Below, piece by piece: positions 24,690 through 36,227 of a stretch of DNA of 64,000 nucleotides; the first letter of the stretch is position 1; every line of letters begins with the position of its first letter. The stretch comes from Rhynchospora pubera. Taxonomy: Eukaryota > Streptophyta > Magnoliopsida > Poales > Cyperaceae. The stretch spans positions 158,281,461 to 158,345,460 of the forward strand of contig CM051460.1 of NCBI GenBank assembly GCA_028095005.1, given 5' to 3'. The notes under the pieces were generated by a model, which was not told where the DNA came from, did no database searches, and saw nothing but the letters and a program-made list of their open reading frames with translations. Both the position numbers and the translations under genes were made by a program.

Positions 24690-27600
24690 TAAGACAGCCA
24701 TCGGAAGACAGTAAGATTCAATAAATTCAAAATAATGCACGGTGAAACAGATAAGTAGAATTTATAGAATGGGGGATAATTGTGATTTTTTTGACGGAAG
24801 GTATGAAAATGATTTGTTGAGTGGTTAATTTATAGAAGGGAAATAGGAAATCTTAAAATTAATGTAATAAATTAAAATATTAAGAAGATGGATAAGTTAT
24901 TAAAATTTTGAATTGAGGTAAAATGGAATATGTAACTGTAACGTACTTTAATTAAAAATTGTGTACGTTTTGAAAATTTTGATTGTGCATTAAAAGTAAA
25001 TAAGAATTTATGATTAATATTTGGATTTGTATGATGAAGTATAAATTTTCTAACATGACATATGGGAACAATTGTCGTTAATTAACATTTAAAATATTTC
25101 ATCCAAATGACCCCACCTAAAGATTGCACATTTTTTTTTACAGTAGTGTGACAAATAATACAGTAGTACGTTGTATAAAAGTGGGCCAGAGTAATTTTCA
25201 AAGGAATAATTTATTTATTAAACTATCGTTTAATATAACATGATTTTATTTGACCGATTTGTAATTATTTAGGTAACGCATTTCTTATCTGATATATAAA
25301 TAAGTAACGCCCCAATGAAAGCTATATGCAATTAATGCCAGATATAAAATGTGAACTAAATTGTAGATACATTATATGAAGGTACCCTGGACGGGATTTG
25401 TGGGTGCCAACTCCGCTTACTGCCTTACTGGTGATATTTTAGTCTGCCACTCCAAAGATGGAATCAACGATATCCATGCCGGTGTTAACAAACCTGAATT
25501 TAAACAAACAAAACATGGGTGAGGACAACTTTGCATAATAGTCCAACATTTTATTAATCTTCTACTCCTCTTTTTTATTTAATTTTTGATACACTGTCAG
25601 TACGTACGTTTCTGCAAAAAAAAATGAACATACAAAAAAACTAAAAAAGGAAGAGTTTTTCAAAGAGTCATACATTAAATGAGTGCATTTAATAAAAATG
25701 GAAAATGGATACATGTTCAAACCTAAAACATATATATTTATGAAATAAAATCTGCCTCATCATCATATCATATTATATTTATAATATTATAATATAATGT
25801 TGATGATGCCACTAAACTCAGAGCAAACGGCACATCAGTATCAGTATTATAAATAAAAATCCGTGGGAGTCCAGATACCAAAATTCTTTTAGCGAACTCG
25901 ACACGCCAGCGAGAAAAAAATACGGTGTTGAAAATTTTACAAATGTTGGTACATGAACTATGTAAAAGATGTGTGGCCGGCAATAAAATAGGCAAAAATG
26001 ACCCGTCACACAAAATTCTCTTTAAATTGAATAATTAGAATAAGTTTAAGCCAAATGTCCATATGCAGTCCCTTATTTTCTTTTGGTTTCTACGCCTCCA
26101 GCCTCCTATACTGTCTCCTCTTTCTCTTCTAGGGTTTTATTCTTTGATATTGAATACCGGTCGTCGATTCCTCTTCGCCAATCATTTTGATCGATCTATC
26201 TCCATCATCTTTCTATTTTGTCTCACCACCGACCTCTCTTTGCCAATCGATTATTCACCAACGCATGGAAAAAAAATGAGAGACCAAAAGAGGAGAAGAA
26301 GAGGGGACACCATGAAAAAGAAATCCATAGTTCATATCTTCTACCTCCGTTGTCTAATTTTATTGGATTGGCAACCGTTTCCCTCTTCTTTATTGCTGGA
26401 TCAAACCTCAGCCTAGATGGAAAATCCTATTTATTTTGATTTTTTAACAACGAATGGGGTGGAAAGCAACAGGCAAGGTTTGATCAGGTAAAGTATACAA
26501 AATTGGTGTCGGTTTTTTTTTTTGTGCAAATTACCTTTGTTTGTTGGTTTTTTTTCTGGAAAAATTGGTTCTGATTTCAAAACGACTATAATGTGTTACG
26601 TCATTTTCTCAATTAAGACTGTAATGTTCATGCGGTTTGACACAGAATATCGCTATTTCTGTTATTTCGCCGAAATTTAGAAGCTTGGTGTCAGCATAAC
26701 AAAGCAAGATCAAATAGTACTGTACTTTGGAGAAAGGCAGATTTGCAATAACACTTGACCTTGATATTGATTCATTCTAATTTTGATTCCAGTGGATAAA
26801 TGACATGTAAATAATAAAAAAATTGGAAGTAAAAAAAATTGAAAACCTACGGCAAGTACCTCCTAATTATCAGTATGTAATTAGTCTTAGTGTGCAAACC
26901 AATCTTAAGCTAACTCAAATTTTCATATATTCCACTGTCCAATTGCTGAATAGCCTTTGGCTATGTAATATTTAACAAAAAAATAATAATAATAATAAAA
27001 TATGGTACCATTAAGAGGAAATGTTGGCACGACCACAATTAAATAAGGTACCATTTGTAGTTCGTTGGAAATTTGGACAATAGACATATGTTAAGTTTGA
27101 ATCATTGGTTGCAGAGCTCAGTACCTTTGCTTTGAGGTATTTAAAAGAATGGAAGAACACTCTCTACAGTACCTATTGACATACAACTTCACAGTTAGAT
27201 TCAATGAAGCATTTCCACAGACACCGACCGCACAAACAAAATGACGTAGCTGAGATAAAATTTCAAAGAAAAAGGTTAAAAACTTTATGAAACAAAAGAG
27301 GTAAAAATGATTGCAAAAGCCAGCTTACATCTAGATGGTGATTATTAGGGGAGTGAGGAGAGAGAATCAGACAAATTTTGAAAAATCTTTAAATAAAAAA
27401 AAAGAAAATAATTGCTAAAGGAAATCAGTGTAATTTATATAAAGAGAGCTTACAAATAATTTGGTCTTCGTGCATCTCACCATGGATTGTGAGCCGCTAT
27501 TTCCTATCAATTAGAAGGCGATGGAGAGAGGTTCAGAAAGTGATGGAGAAAGAAGTTGGGTGCAAAGGGTGTGTGGCAGGGTTGGTAGAGAAGCCGAGAA

Positions 27601-28786
27601 GGAGGAAGGGTTACGGAGTGGGGTTGCGAAGGAGACGGCGTAAAGTCTGAAGGAAGAAAAAGGGAGATGAATGAAAGAGGAGGGGGAATTTGCCAAAAAA
27701 ATAAAAATAAAACTAAAAGAAGAGGAGGCTGCTCTAATTGAATAGCAAATCTAGTATTTCGTGGTTCTACCCATCAGTCTGAGAAGAGGAGGAGAAATAG
27801 AGGGAGGATGTGGAATCAGGGAGAAGAGAAAGAAAGTCGGAAGCGAGCCTCGGAGCAACACAGAAGAGAGACGGAGAATTCTGCCCTCCAAATAAACGAC
27901 TGCCAATGAATCGGGTTAATTTATGGACAATAATACTCGACACACGAATGTTACAGCGTTTTATATCATAGAAATCGGGAAAAAAAATTGAACGCACGAT
28001 CTAACCAAGGAAAAATTATTTGCCGTGTCGGATTAGATTTTAACCAAATAATTTGGACTCCCATGCTTCTTTATTTATAAAATACTGATTAGAATTAGTG
28101 TTAAAAACTTTAGATTGTTTGTATGAGAATAAATATAATAGGATTTTATCCTTTGTGCGTTAAATTAATCATATAGTTCCTCCATTAAATTGGGGACCTT
28201 TTTTTCTTTGAACAACGTAGAGGTTTTATTGCTTGTTAATTGTGGATAATATCTGATCAAACAGAATTTTTGGGGATAAGCCCTGGTTAAATTTACAAAA
28301 TTTGGAATATTATTTTAATTTAATTATCATGTGTGGCTATGTCAATTCCTAGCTTGGCAAATTGAATGTGAACTTTGGAGCCAGAAAGTTGATTTCTTTT
28401 TTTTTTGTTTCTGACAAGTGTTTGCCTTTGTTTTCAGGGAGTCAACATGATACAAACAAGAAAGCCATGAATATACAGGAAACTATTTCAATTACACTTT
28501 TTTATTTCTCTCTCCTTGTGAATTTCATTTATATGCATGATAGAGGGATCAGTGACCAGTTTACTCTCTAAAGAGGCATTATCTGATCCTGGACTGTTAC
28601 TTATCCTGGTACTGATGCATACCATTTGGTATTGGAGAAATGCCACATCCAAAAATATAATTGCATCTCTTAACCAAGTTCTTAATATTTGAGTGCAATA
28701 CGAGCCAATTAATATTTGATTTTGAAATAGTAAATTTGAATGCAGTGCAAAGTGTGCATGCAAACATTTATGTGTACAACATCTGA
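24690..28786. other. Long intergenic stretch, no gene recognised
   Basis: About 4 kb of mostly AT-rich sequence. CT-rich, leader-like DNA lies at 26060-26260 (plus strand) and purine-rich DNA at 27510-27880, which on the minus strand reads CT-rich. Neither leads into a recognisable protein. A short simple repeat (AAT)n lies near 26983-26998. A 48-codon frame at 25376-25522 is listed separately. Confidence 0.4.
25376..25522 (+). other. Short unrecognised ORF, 48 codons
   Basis: The frame runs from ATG to TGA and encodes a peptide starting MKVPWTGFVGANSAYCLTG, with balanced amino-acid composition and locally higher GC than its surroundings. It has an in-frame stop 12 bases upstream of the ATG. 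I do not recognise the sequence. It could be an isolated exon fragment carried by a mobile element, or chance. Confidence 0.2.
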
Positions 28787-28899
28787 AGTCACTTATTCTC
28801 TTTTTTAAGATGGGGAAAACACTGGTACAGATCAGCCTTTGGATGTTTGGCTTCGAAACTAATAAGTGTCTCTAAAAAAAAAAGAGAGAATAAGTGACT
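28787..28899. mobile_element. Small MITE with about 20-bp inverted repeats
   Basis: The left end AGTCACTTATTCTCTTTTTT is the exact inverse of the right end AAAAAAGAGAGAATAAGTGACT over about 20 bases, giving a 113-bp element. No convincing target-site duplication was found. The centre is unique. Confidence 0.6.
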
Positions 28900-28919
28900 A
28901 ATGACACTAATATTTGCTA

Positions 28920-29515
28920 TCTACTCCTATTGTCATGTGATTTTATATTGTTTGTATCTGTCTTGATGCATGATGTTACATGATGTTACAATTTTGGTAC
29001 TTCTCTATTTCTTATGTGGATTGTGTTACTGTCTTATTTACTATTCTTTTTCATTAACTCAATTCTCCTGGTGATTCTTCAGTTTGAGCAATTGTTTAGT
29101 TGATACCCAGTGAAACAATGTTTCTATTCACACCAAATTAGAAAAATTTTTCTGAGGGCCAATTTTTTTTTTTTTTTTGAGGCCCCAAATTAGAAAATTT
29201 TTCCATTGCCCTGTTTTGTTGGCTATCTACTCCTATTGCTATCCAACTTTTTTTGAAATTAAAGATTTATGCGGAGTTTGAACACTTGATCTCTTGGAAG
29301 GTAGCCTAGTGCTCTTACCACTGAGTCACTAGACCACATGCATGTGATTTTATCATTGTTTGTATCTAACTTGATGATGAAGCGATAATCAATGGGATTT
29401 GTCAGATACAAGTTTGGTATTTCTCCATTTGTTATGTGGCTTGCGTTGCTGTGTTACTTGCTATTCTTTTGCATTAACTCAATTTTCCTGGTGATTCTTC
29501 ATTTTTAGCAATTAT
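28920..29515. repeat. Diverged direct duplication of about 180 bp
   Basis: Segment 28920-29100 and segment 29335-29515 share long matches, for example CATGTGATTTTAT, TTGTTTGTATCT, CATTAACTCAATT and CCTGGTGATTCTTCA, in the same order. The intervening DNA holds a SINE-like piece in reverse orientation. Confidence 0.6.
29240..29336 (-). mobile_element. tRNA-derived SINE-like fragment
   Basis: On the minus strand the sequence reads TGGTCTAGTGACTCAGTGG, TAAGAGCAC and then about 35 bases later GTGTTCAAACTCC. These resemble a Pol III A box (imperfect, TGACTCAGTGG) and B box (GTTCAAACTCC) at tRNA-like spacing. The tail leads into an A-rich stretch on that strand. A tRNA gene is excluded because no cloverleaf stems close. 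A second, similar piece is at 52600-52690. Confidence 0.5.
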
Positions 29516-29944
29516 TTATAGGATTTTAGTGATTATGAAAATGATGGAGAAATTTTGGTTGGTTTAAATTTAGTTTACCTGCAAAAGTATTTACGAAAAT
29601 CTGCAAAATAAAAGAACCGGCACGTTGGTTTTGGTTGGTAATTAGCGATTGTGATGATTTTTTAAAACATAATCAAGTGGCTTGTGTCTATATCAACTAA
29701 AAGTTGCAAAGTTAGCACTTAGCAGCAGGGCGACATAACTATAATTAACTCAAAGCAAAATATTGCACTCGAACTACAACAAAACTACATTATTATAAAA
29801 CTTGACTGTTTGTTTACGATTTTGCCCATTAAATTGCAAGCAAGATATTAAGAGACCTGCGGAGTAGTCAAACAAATCTTACAAACATAACTAACAACAA
29901 TTAATTTTAAGAAAATTAAACAGACAAATATTGAAACTGGAAAA

Positions 29945-31278
29945 CTACATATGATACCACATGAGATCCCAGATGCTTCGCAGGTGAGGTCGCTGCTTGA
30001 ATATGTTGTTGATGGCATCTTTATTGGCTTGGATATCCGTGTACCAATGCAGATATTGAAGGCGATCTAAATGGATTAACGCAGGAGGCACACTGAGAGG
30101 GCCGCAGTCCCAAATGCGGAGTCGTTTCAGCATGGGCATGGAACCCATCTCTACTTCCCATTCCTTGACGCTTAGATCTTCAAGCACCAGCTCCTCTAGC
30201 TGCTCAAACGCTCCAGCTGAACACTTAATTTTTCTTATTGTTGCTGACCATGGCATTCCTCTCATAGATATATGGAGCGTATTAAGACTCCTAAACTTCT
30301 CCAGCGTCAGCATTGGATCTGACACAAATGTGAAACCTCTAAGCGAAAGCTCAGTAAGGTGGGGGGGGCAACATCTCTAGCATATCATCACTGACAGTCA
30401 AGGGCACTCCTCTAGAAAATCTATACTTTGTTAAAACCAGAGATTTTAAGTTCTCATAAAATGGATAATCTCTTATCCTTAGTTTAAAAAAGCCTTCACA
30501 ATCACCGGCCAACTTTAGATACATGAGATGCTTTAGCTTACATAGTAAATTCGCTAGAGTCGCAGCCCCACTCTCTGGACAACACCTAATGTCCAACTCC
30601 CGCACTTCGGGTATATTAGGTACTCCTGATGTATTCCATGATTTATTATATTTCACGCCTTGGAGAGTTTGTAGATTTTTTACGTCTACCGATGCTGGGG
30701 GCCCTTGGATTCTTGTGTATTCAAGGCTTGGCCCTAAGATATCGCTGTCCAACAAAATGTGCCTGTGTGTTTTGACATCCCATATCCAATGAGAATTATG
30801 AGATGGATCCTCCAAATCTGTACCTCGAAGGTCCAAGGTCTCTAGGTATTTTAGGCTCCTTATCCATTTCCCAAATTTAGACACATCACTGTCATTGTAT
30901 CTCACATAAGTATCCAATTGAAGATATTTCAAATGAGGCGTTCCCTTGTATCTTTCTAATACCACTTTCCCTTGCATGTTACCAAACACTTTTAGTACTC
31001 TATACTTTGAAAAGTCAGCTGGCTTTAATTGCTCGCCGAAAATCAATAAACAGCGGACATTTGGACTTGCGTATATGTCCATCGATTTATTGAAATCTGA
31101 ATGATGAATAGCCAGGCGGCGTGCCTTATTACAGCTCCTCCAATCATCTTCCTTTGAACACACCATCAGGAAGTTCATCTCCTTTGCTTTATGGATGGCA
31201 AGGTCCCTCAGGACATCATGTACTTGACAATACTTGATGGAACCATCTGGAAATCTATTTGATACTTGAACCAAGCTC
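29945..31278 (-). pseudogene. CNL exon 3: VHD motif and LRR domain, frameshifted
   Basis: It begins SLVQVSNRFPDGSIKYCQ, followed by VHDVLRDLA (the MHD position) and about ten leucine-rich repeats. At 30361-30368 the plus strand has eight G; with seven, the frame reads through LPPHLTELSLRG into the downstream LRRs (SDPMLTLEKFRSLNTLHISM and onward) and ends HLRSIWDLMWYHM before TAG at 29945. As written the frame stops at LPPPPY. The break may be real or a sequencing slip in a homopolymer. Confidence 0.88.
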
Positions 31279-32395
31279 CTGCCATGGACATTCAACGGCA
31301 ATATATATCTATATTAAAGCTGAATGAATCATAATTAATGTAATAATGCAGGGACACGCACCTTCATCTTTTTTTTTTTTTTTTGGAAAGAATGAGAATA
31401 TAGCTGTTAGAAATATAATTGAAAACTCAAAATTCATTAATTATAATTCTATGAAAATTCTTTTTGTTGAATTTTATTTGTCATTTGTCGGTTTCAATAA
31501 AATTCATTTAATCAAAGAATTAACTCTTTTTTTCCCCGTTGAATCATTCAATTAGATAATAAAGATTTGAATTAATTTGTTTTCCGTTGGAGTCCATTGT
31601 ACCCAATACATAAAATTCTTAGTTAATATTTTACCGTTTGGCAAATCAAATGCATATATTCTTCATCAATTTTCTTACCATTGGCTAAAGAAATTAATTG
31701 AATTAAGACTAATAAATCTTGAATATTAGATGCTGTAAATAGTAATTTTACAATTTTTTAAATCTAATTAATTCTCTTAGTTGTAATTCTCTTATATGCT
31801 TGAAACATAATACGCTTAAGGACAACGCCTAGCGCGATGTGGATAACTCTATTCCACATATAAGAGAATTACAACTAAGATAAATAGTAATTTTTAACAA
31901 ATCTAATCTACATATTAAAATCTCATAGAAAACCAAACTTTACAATTTTTTAGATTTTATTATAATTTTTTTCGAATTTTTTAAAACCTGCTATTTTTTA
32001 AATGTTGTAAATAGTAATTTGTTTCTAGTAATAGTATGTTTTTAAAAAAAATTAAAAAATAGTAATAGAATCTAAAAAATTGTAAAATTTGATTTGCTAT
32101 GAGATTTCAATATGTAGATTAAATTTGTTAAATTAGATTTGTCAATTTACAAAAATATCTTCAAAAAATTCCCGATACATAGAAAGTCCTATACACTATG
32201 GTGCATATTAAATTTTCTCTACTAATATTGGCATTTCATTCTAGAATAGGAAACAAACAAAAATGTTGCAATGAAAATGTAAGCTTTTAAAAACCCAGAA
32301 AATACCGAATTTTTTTTCAATGGTATATTTTTGGTTTCTATATAAGAATTTGATTCGTAGATTATATTGGGCAACTAAGATCGATCGTTCAGATA

Positions 32396-32627
32396 CTAAG
32401 GGTGTGTTTGGATGGGTAGGGAATATGAATAAAAAATTTCGGTTTGCGTGCTTATTCTTATTCTTGTGCAACCCAAACAACGCAAGAATAAGGAATAAGA
32501 GCCCTTATTCCTATACTAACAAAACCATGGTATAAGAATAAGGCATAAGGATAAGCACGCAAACCGAAATTTCTTATTCCTATTCCTTATTCCTGTCTTA
32601 TTTCGTTGCATCCAAACACACCCTTAG
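32396..32627. mobile_element. Foldback Tourist-like MITE, 232 bp
   Basis: The ends are a perfect 19-bp inverted repeat, CTAAGGGTGTGTTTGGATG at 32396-32414 and its inverse at 32609-32627. The inner arms continue inverted: AAATTTCGGTTTGCGTGCT faces AGCACGCAAACCGAAATTT. The terminus resembles the GGG-x-x-TGTTTGG ends of PIF/Harbinger (Tourist) MITEs flanked by a TWA target. Confidence 0.75.
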
Positions 32628-32631
32628 AAGT

Positions 32632-32676
32632 ATATATATGATTTGACTGTAGCAGCTACAGTCAAATCATATATAT
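32632..32676. repeat. 45-bp near-perfect palindrome
   Basis: Two 22-bp arms around a single central A at 32654; the central part is GATTTGACTGTAGC-A-GCTACAGTCAAATC with alternating AT outside. It begins five bases beyond the MITE at 32396-32627. Short words from its centre (GCTAC, GTAGC) recur to 32850. Confidence 0.85.
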
Positions 32677-33304
32677 TTTTAATGCTACATTTTAACATTA
32701 AAAAACATATAATTAAAAAAACATACTAATGTTACAGTGTACGTAGCATTGAATTCAGTTGAAATGTTAATGTTAGCACATTTCTAAAAAAAAACATACT
32801 AAAAAATTATAAATTATATGAAAGCTTTGTAGTATATGTAGCATAATATTATGTTTGAAATGGATTAGATTAGTCATTAATTAAAATTTTACAAACAATA
32901 TTTAGAGCTAGCGATCAAATTATGCATTACCAAGTATATATACCATACAAACAATTGGTTGATTCGACATTTTTTTTCACCATTTGAGGTAATATTTCAT
33001 GATGAACGGCATTGTGAGTAGGCATGAGTTTGGAATACACAATATAAAAATTAATGATAATTATTTCTTGTCAAGACTATTTAGCTTCTTTATATACAAC
33101 ATATAAAATTAATAACCATTTTTAGGAATCCACATGATCATAATAACTTCATATATGTGATGGAAAAAGTTATTAGATGTCAAATTAAATTGAGAACAGC
33201 TGTAGTACGTAGGCTAAAAAAGAGAGTCACTGGAATAATGCAATGTCTAATAATTTGTAGAATGAAATGGGATTTATTTTATAGAGCAATGTAATAAGTG
33301 ATAC

Positions 33305-33551
33305 CTTTGAACGAGATCTTCTAGGAAGCACTCAGCCGTTTCTTCCAATGTTCTATTGACTTCGTCTGGTACGAGCCTCTCGGCAACCCAAATCCGAAGT
33401 AAAGATTTAGCATCAATTTCTTTATCTTCGGGAAAAGCCGCAAAATACAGAAAACATAACTTCTTAGCAAGTGGCAAATGTTCATAGCTAGCCGTGATAG
33501 TATTAATGCGTTCACATCCCTCATCATGCCAGCTTAATGTTTGCAACACCT
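33305..33551 (-). pseudogene. CNL exon 2, second half (ARC2 region)
   Basis: Directly beyond the left end of the CACTA element the resistance-gene frame resumes with VLQTLSWHDEG, then SYEHLPLAKKLCFLYFAAF (RNBS-D) and PEDKEIDAKSLLRIWVAE, and ends LEDLVQR at the donor CAAAG-GTATCA. It joins in frame to the LRR exon at 31278. Confidence 0.9.
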
Positions 33552-33570
33552 CACTACGGGAAAAAAGACA

Positions 33571-33872
33571 TTCTGTAACGGCACTTCTGTAACGGTTTTT
33601 GAAATAACCGTTACAGAATAGTGAGGCATTAGGCGGGAAAATTGACGCCACAAATCTGTAACGGTTATTATGAAACAACCGTAATAACATTTCCGTCATG
33701 GTCAGGGAAAAAAATGCATCAACCTTCTGTAACGGTTGTTGGATAATAACCGTTACAGATTTCTTATATTCTGTAACGGTTATTATCCAACAACCGTTAC
33801 ATAGAAGCAAATAATTTTGTTTTTATTTTTTTAGTGATTCTGTAACGGTTATTAGGAAATAACCGTTACAGA
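33571..33872. repeat. CACTA left subterminal hairpin array
   Basis: Several copies of CTGTAACGGTTATT and its inverse AATAACCGTTACAG, mostly paired face to face over 4-8 bases of loop. They probably bind the element's transposase in subterminal fashion, as short motifs do in En/Spm elements. Confidence 0.8.
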
Positions 33873-33881
33873 ATGGTTATG

Positions 33882-33889
33882 TATAAATA
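33882..33889 (+). promoter_or_regulatory. Possible TATA box leaving the left CACTA end
   Basis: TATAAATA lies just inside the left hairpin array and is followed by CT-rich leader-like DNA to about 33930. In CACTA elements the transposase transcript normally starts near one end. Here no plus-strand ORF follows, so any transcript would be non-coding. Confidence 0.3.
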
Positions 33890-34230
33890 AAATATCATCC
33901 TCACTCATCTAACTCTCAGTCGCGCGCATTTTTCAACATTCAAACGGATCATAAGTTCAAAGTATATTTTCATGAACTCCTCTTTATTTAAATTATTTTG
34001 CATTTCGTTAATAATTTGCATATATATAGGCATGAATTTCGTGTTGTCATATAGTAAACGTCATCAAGTAGTAGCTAGCAATAATACACAGATCATGTGA
34101 GAAAAGGAAGAGAGTGAAGGCAAAGTAAAGAAGAATGCTCTTTGTTGATATTCCAAGAAGAAAATTTAAGGATTACAGCCATAAAGCATACAGAGCTAAA
34201 CAAAAAATTTAAGGATTAGAGAAGAAGCAC

Positions 34231-35139
34231 TTAGAACTGCTGTACATTAAAGGAGGCATTAATAGCATTAAAGAACAAAGGCAGAAAACTTGAAGAGGCA
34301 ATAGCTAAAAAGGGATCACCAGTAGCACAATGTACTGGCAAGGAAACACCAGAAGCTGATCCAGTAGGAGGAGCAACAGAAGCTGATTCAGTAGAAGTTG
34401 AATCGGTGTCAGTCGATGGTGGTGGAGGAGGCGGAGGAGGCACCCAAGGCCTGCCGGGGCCTACAAAAGGTGGTTCAGTGGGCCCTCCAACTTGTTCAAA
34501 ACCTTCAATATGTACCCTAGCTCTTGCAGCTCGAGGGTCTGCAGAGATAACCAAATGATGAGAGATCTCTGAGGGATGAGCTCCTTTAATAAGCAAACGC
34601 AAATGAAGGAAGATCCCATTAGAGAAGTGAGGAGCAGTGAAAATTGGATAACCAAACCCAGACACCAGCATGTTAATGGCACTTCTATTCCAGAGATGAA
34701 GAGGGGGACCAGTAATTCTGATTCTGGTACGATAAAGAGGAGGTTCATAAACTGTACCAGCACGCTCAGTCCACCTTGTTAGGACCAATCTAACATTCTG
34801 CAGGTAAATGACACCTAGGCTGCAAATTTCATTCCTGACCCCTTGATTTAGGCAAACCAGAAGAAAATCTCCAGAGGTTGGGTGCACTGGAGAGAGACGA
34901 TAATGGTGAACTGCAAAACCAAACTGACGTGCAAGTCTGAATCCCAAGCGGTGCTCAAGATCAGGCGGAAGTAATCCTTCTGCTTGGAATGTAACAATCG
35001 CCGCTCTGTGCAGAACTTCATTTTCAGGGTCAAGATCTTGTAAAGGAGAGTAAAACACATTTAAATGATCAGGTCTGAGATCTTCAAACTCAGCAGCACT
35101 GTTCATAGGCACAAATTGCCAATCATGAAGGTTTGCCAT
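34231..35139 (-). CDS. CACTA ORF A, DUF4283-like protein, 302 aa
   Basis: An uninterrupted frame, MANLHDWQFVPMN to SFNVQQF. Residues about 70-210 have the pattern of plant DUF4283-type domains: FAVHHYRLSP, GDFLLVCLN, a conserved tryptophan in LTRWTERAG, then RIRITGPPLHLWNRSAI and a G-Y/F-G segment. A proline run (PPPPPPPP) near residue 233 leads to a serine-rich tail. DUF4283 proteins are common in plant retroelements and transposons, where they usually precede a zinc knuckle; no CCHC knuckle is present here. No biochemical role is known to me. The ORF lies on the opposite strand from the left TATA box. The family call is pattern recognition, not a search result. Confidence 0.6.
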   Translation of the reverse strand: MANLHDWQFVPMNSAAEFEDLRPDHLNVFYSPLQDLDPENEVLHRAAIVTFQAEGLLPPDLEHRLGFRLARQFGFAVHHYRLSPVHPTSGDFLLVCLNQGVRNEICSLGVIYLQNVRLVLTRWTERAGTVYEPPLYRTRIRITGPPLHLWNRSAINMLVSGFGYPIFTAPHFSNGIFLHLRLLIKGAHPSEISHHLVISADPRAARARVHIEGFEQVGGPTEPPFVGPGRPWVPPPPPPPPSTDTDSTSTESASVAPPTGSASGVSLPVHCATGDPFLAIASSSFLPLFFNAINASFNVQQF

Positions 35140-35339
35140 ATCTGAAGAAAGAACTAAAAAGGAGGAGAAGTGGAAGAGGCAGCAAGAGGGGATTGAGTAT
35201 TAATAGATGGGGAGGGAGAGGAGAAGGCAAAGAGATTAAAGGAAGAATTGAAGAAGTTCTCTGACAATTATGACCAAATTTAAGACAAACCAAGCACCTC
35301 TTCGGAAGACTACAACTTGATTCAGGTGTTCAGATATTG

Positions 35340-35465
35340 AGATTCTGATATTGATGATTCAGGTACGTTCTGACCAAATTTAAGACAAACCAAGCACTTC
35401 TATCTAAGCTATTAATGATATTGAGATTCTGATATTGTACGATTCTGATATTGAGATTCTGATTT
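35340..35465. repeat. Short tandem GATATTGAGATTCT repeats
   Basis: The words GATATTGAGATTCTGATATTG and variants occur about four times upstream of ORF A, interrupted by a 40-base copy of ACCAAATTTAAGACAAACCAAGCAC, itself present twice (35272 and 35373). Confidence 0.7.
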
Positions 35466-35550
35466 GATTGATACTTGTGAGGCAAACTAAATACTTTGTT
35501 TATTGTTTGTGTGATATGCATGATTATATATATGTTTGATATATGTGTGA

Positions 35551-35867
35551 TATGCTGCATGTGTTTAATGTAAATTGGGTACCAATCTGGTACCAATTCG
35601 GCTAGCAAATTGGGCTAGCCAATCAAACAGGCGAAACAAAAAAAAAGGACCTTCTGTAACGGTTATTAAGGAATAACCGTTACAGAATATTATAATTTAA
35701 TTTTTTTATTATAAACATTATCTGTATCGGTTATTACCTAATAACCGTTACAGAATATTATAATTTCATTTTTTTTATTATAAAAATTATCTGTATCGAT
35801 TATTACCTAATAACCGTTACAGAAGCCAGTCTTCTGTAACGGTATGTTTAAATAACCGTTACAGAAA
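35551..35867. repeat. CACTA internal block: ORF A upstream region and middle hairpin array
   Basis: From TATGCTGCATGTGTT through AATTGGGTACCAAT, GGCTAGCAAATTGGGCTAGC and AAGGACCTTCTGTAACGG the sequence matches 38356-38570 almost base for base. It ends in three to four TGTAACGG/TGTATCGG hairpins. A subterminal-style array in the middle of the element is best explained by tandem duplication of the element or of most of it. Confidence 0.8.
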
Positions 35868-36105
35868 GGTTATGTATTTAGGTTAAGTCTTCCCAGCCGC
35901 ATTCCTTTCTCTCTTCTTTTCATTTTATTGCGATATCCAAAGAAATACCTCTCTTATCCCTTCTGTTTCACTCCAAAAAATAGCAAAAAATTTATAAAAA
36001 TTCTGAAAAAAAGAGAACAAGAAGGAGAGCAGATTTGAGGTAAAAAATAAAAAATTTGAACCGTATTTTTTCATATTTTTTTCTTATTTATTTCGATTTT
36101 TTCAT

Positions 36106-36227
36106 GAGAAGGAGAGCAGATTCAACGAATCGATCGAAAGAACGAGAAGGAGAGCAGATTCAACGGATCGATCGAAAGAACGACAAGGAGAAGGAGAGCA
36201 GATTCAACGGATCGATCGATCGAAAGT
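36106..36227. repeat. Three tandem copies of a 38-44-bp unit
   Basis: The unit starts GAGAAGGAGAGCAGATTCAA and continues CGRATCGATCGAAAG. Copies begin at 36106, 36144 and 36188; the third has an extra GATC. The sequence lies between the middle hairpin array and ORF B and can be read through as an R/K/E-rich frame, which I regard as chance. Confidence 0.8.

Larger units (their letters stand above)
31279..33304. other. CNL intron 2 with MITE and palindrome
   Basis: AT-rich intron of about 2 kb. It contains the foldback MITE (32396-32627), the palindrome (32632-32676), and inverted phrases such as AGTTGTAATTCTCTTATA (31780) facing TATAAGAGAATTACAACT (31860), which mark another small foldback of about 100 bp. 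AAATTGTAAAATTTGATTTGC-type phrases near 31930 and 32080 are also inverted. Confidence 0.6.

Noticed and set aside
26063..26439. Two overlapping plus-strand frames (117 and 73 codons)
   Set aside because: CT-rich leader-like DNA with no recognised domain, no following exon and no consistent splice structure.
29281..29335. tRNA gene on the minus strand
   Set aside because: A- and B-box-like words are present but acceptor and anticodon stems do not pair; better explained as a SINE fragment.
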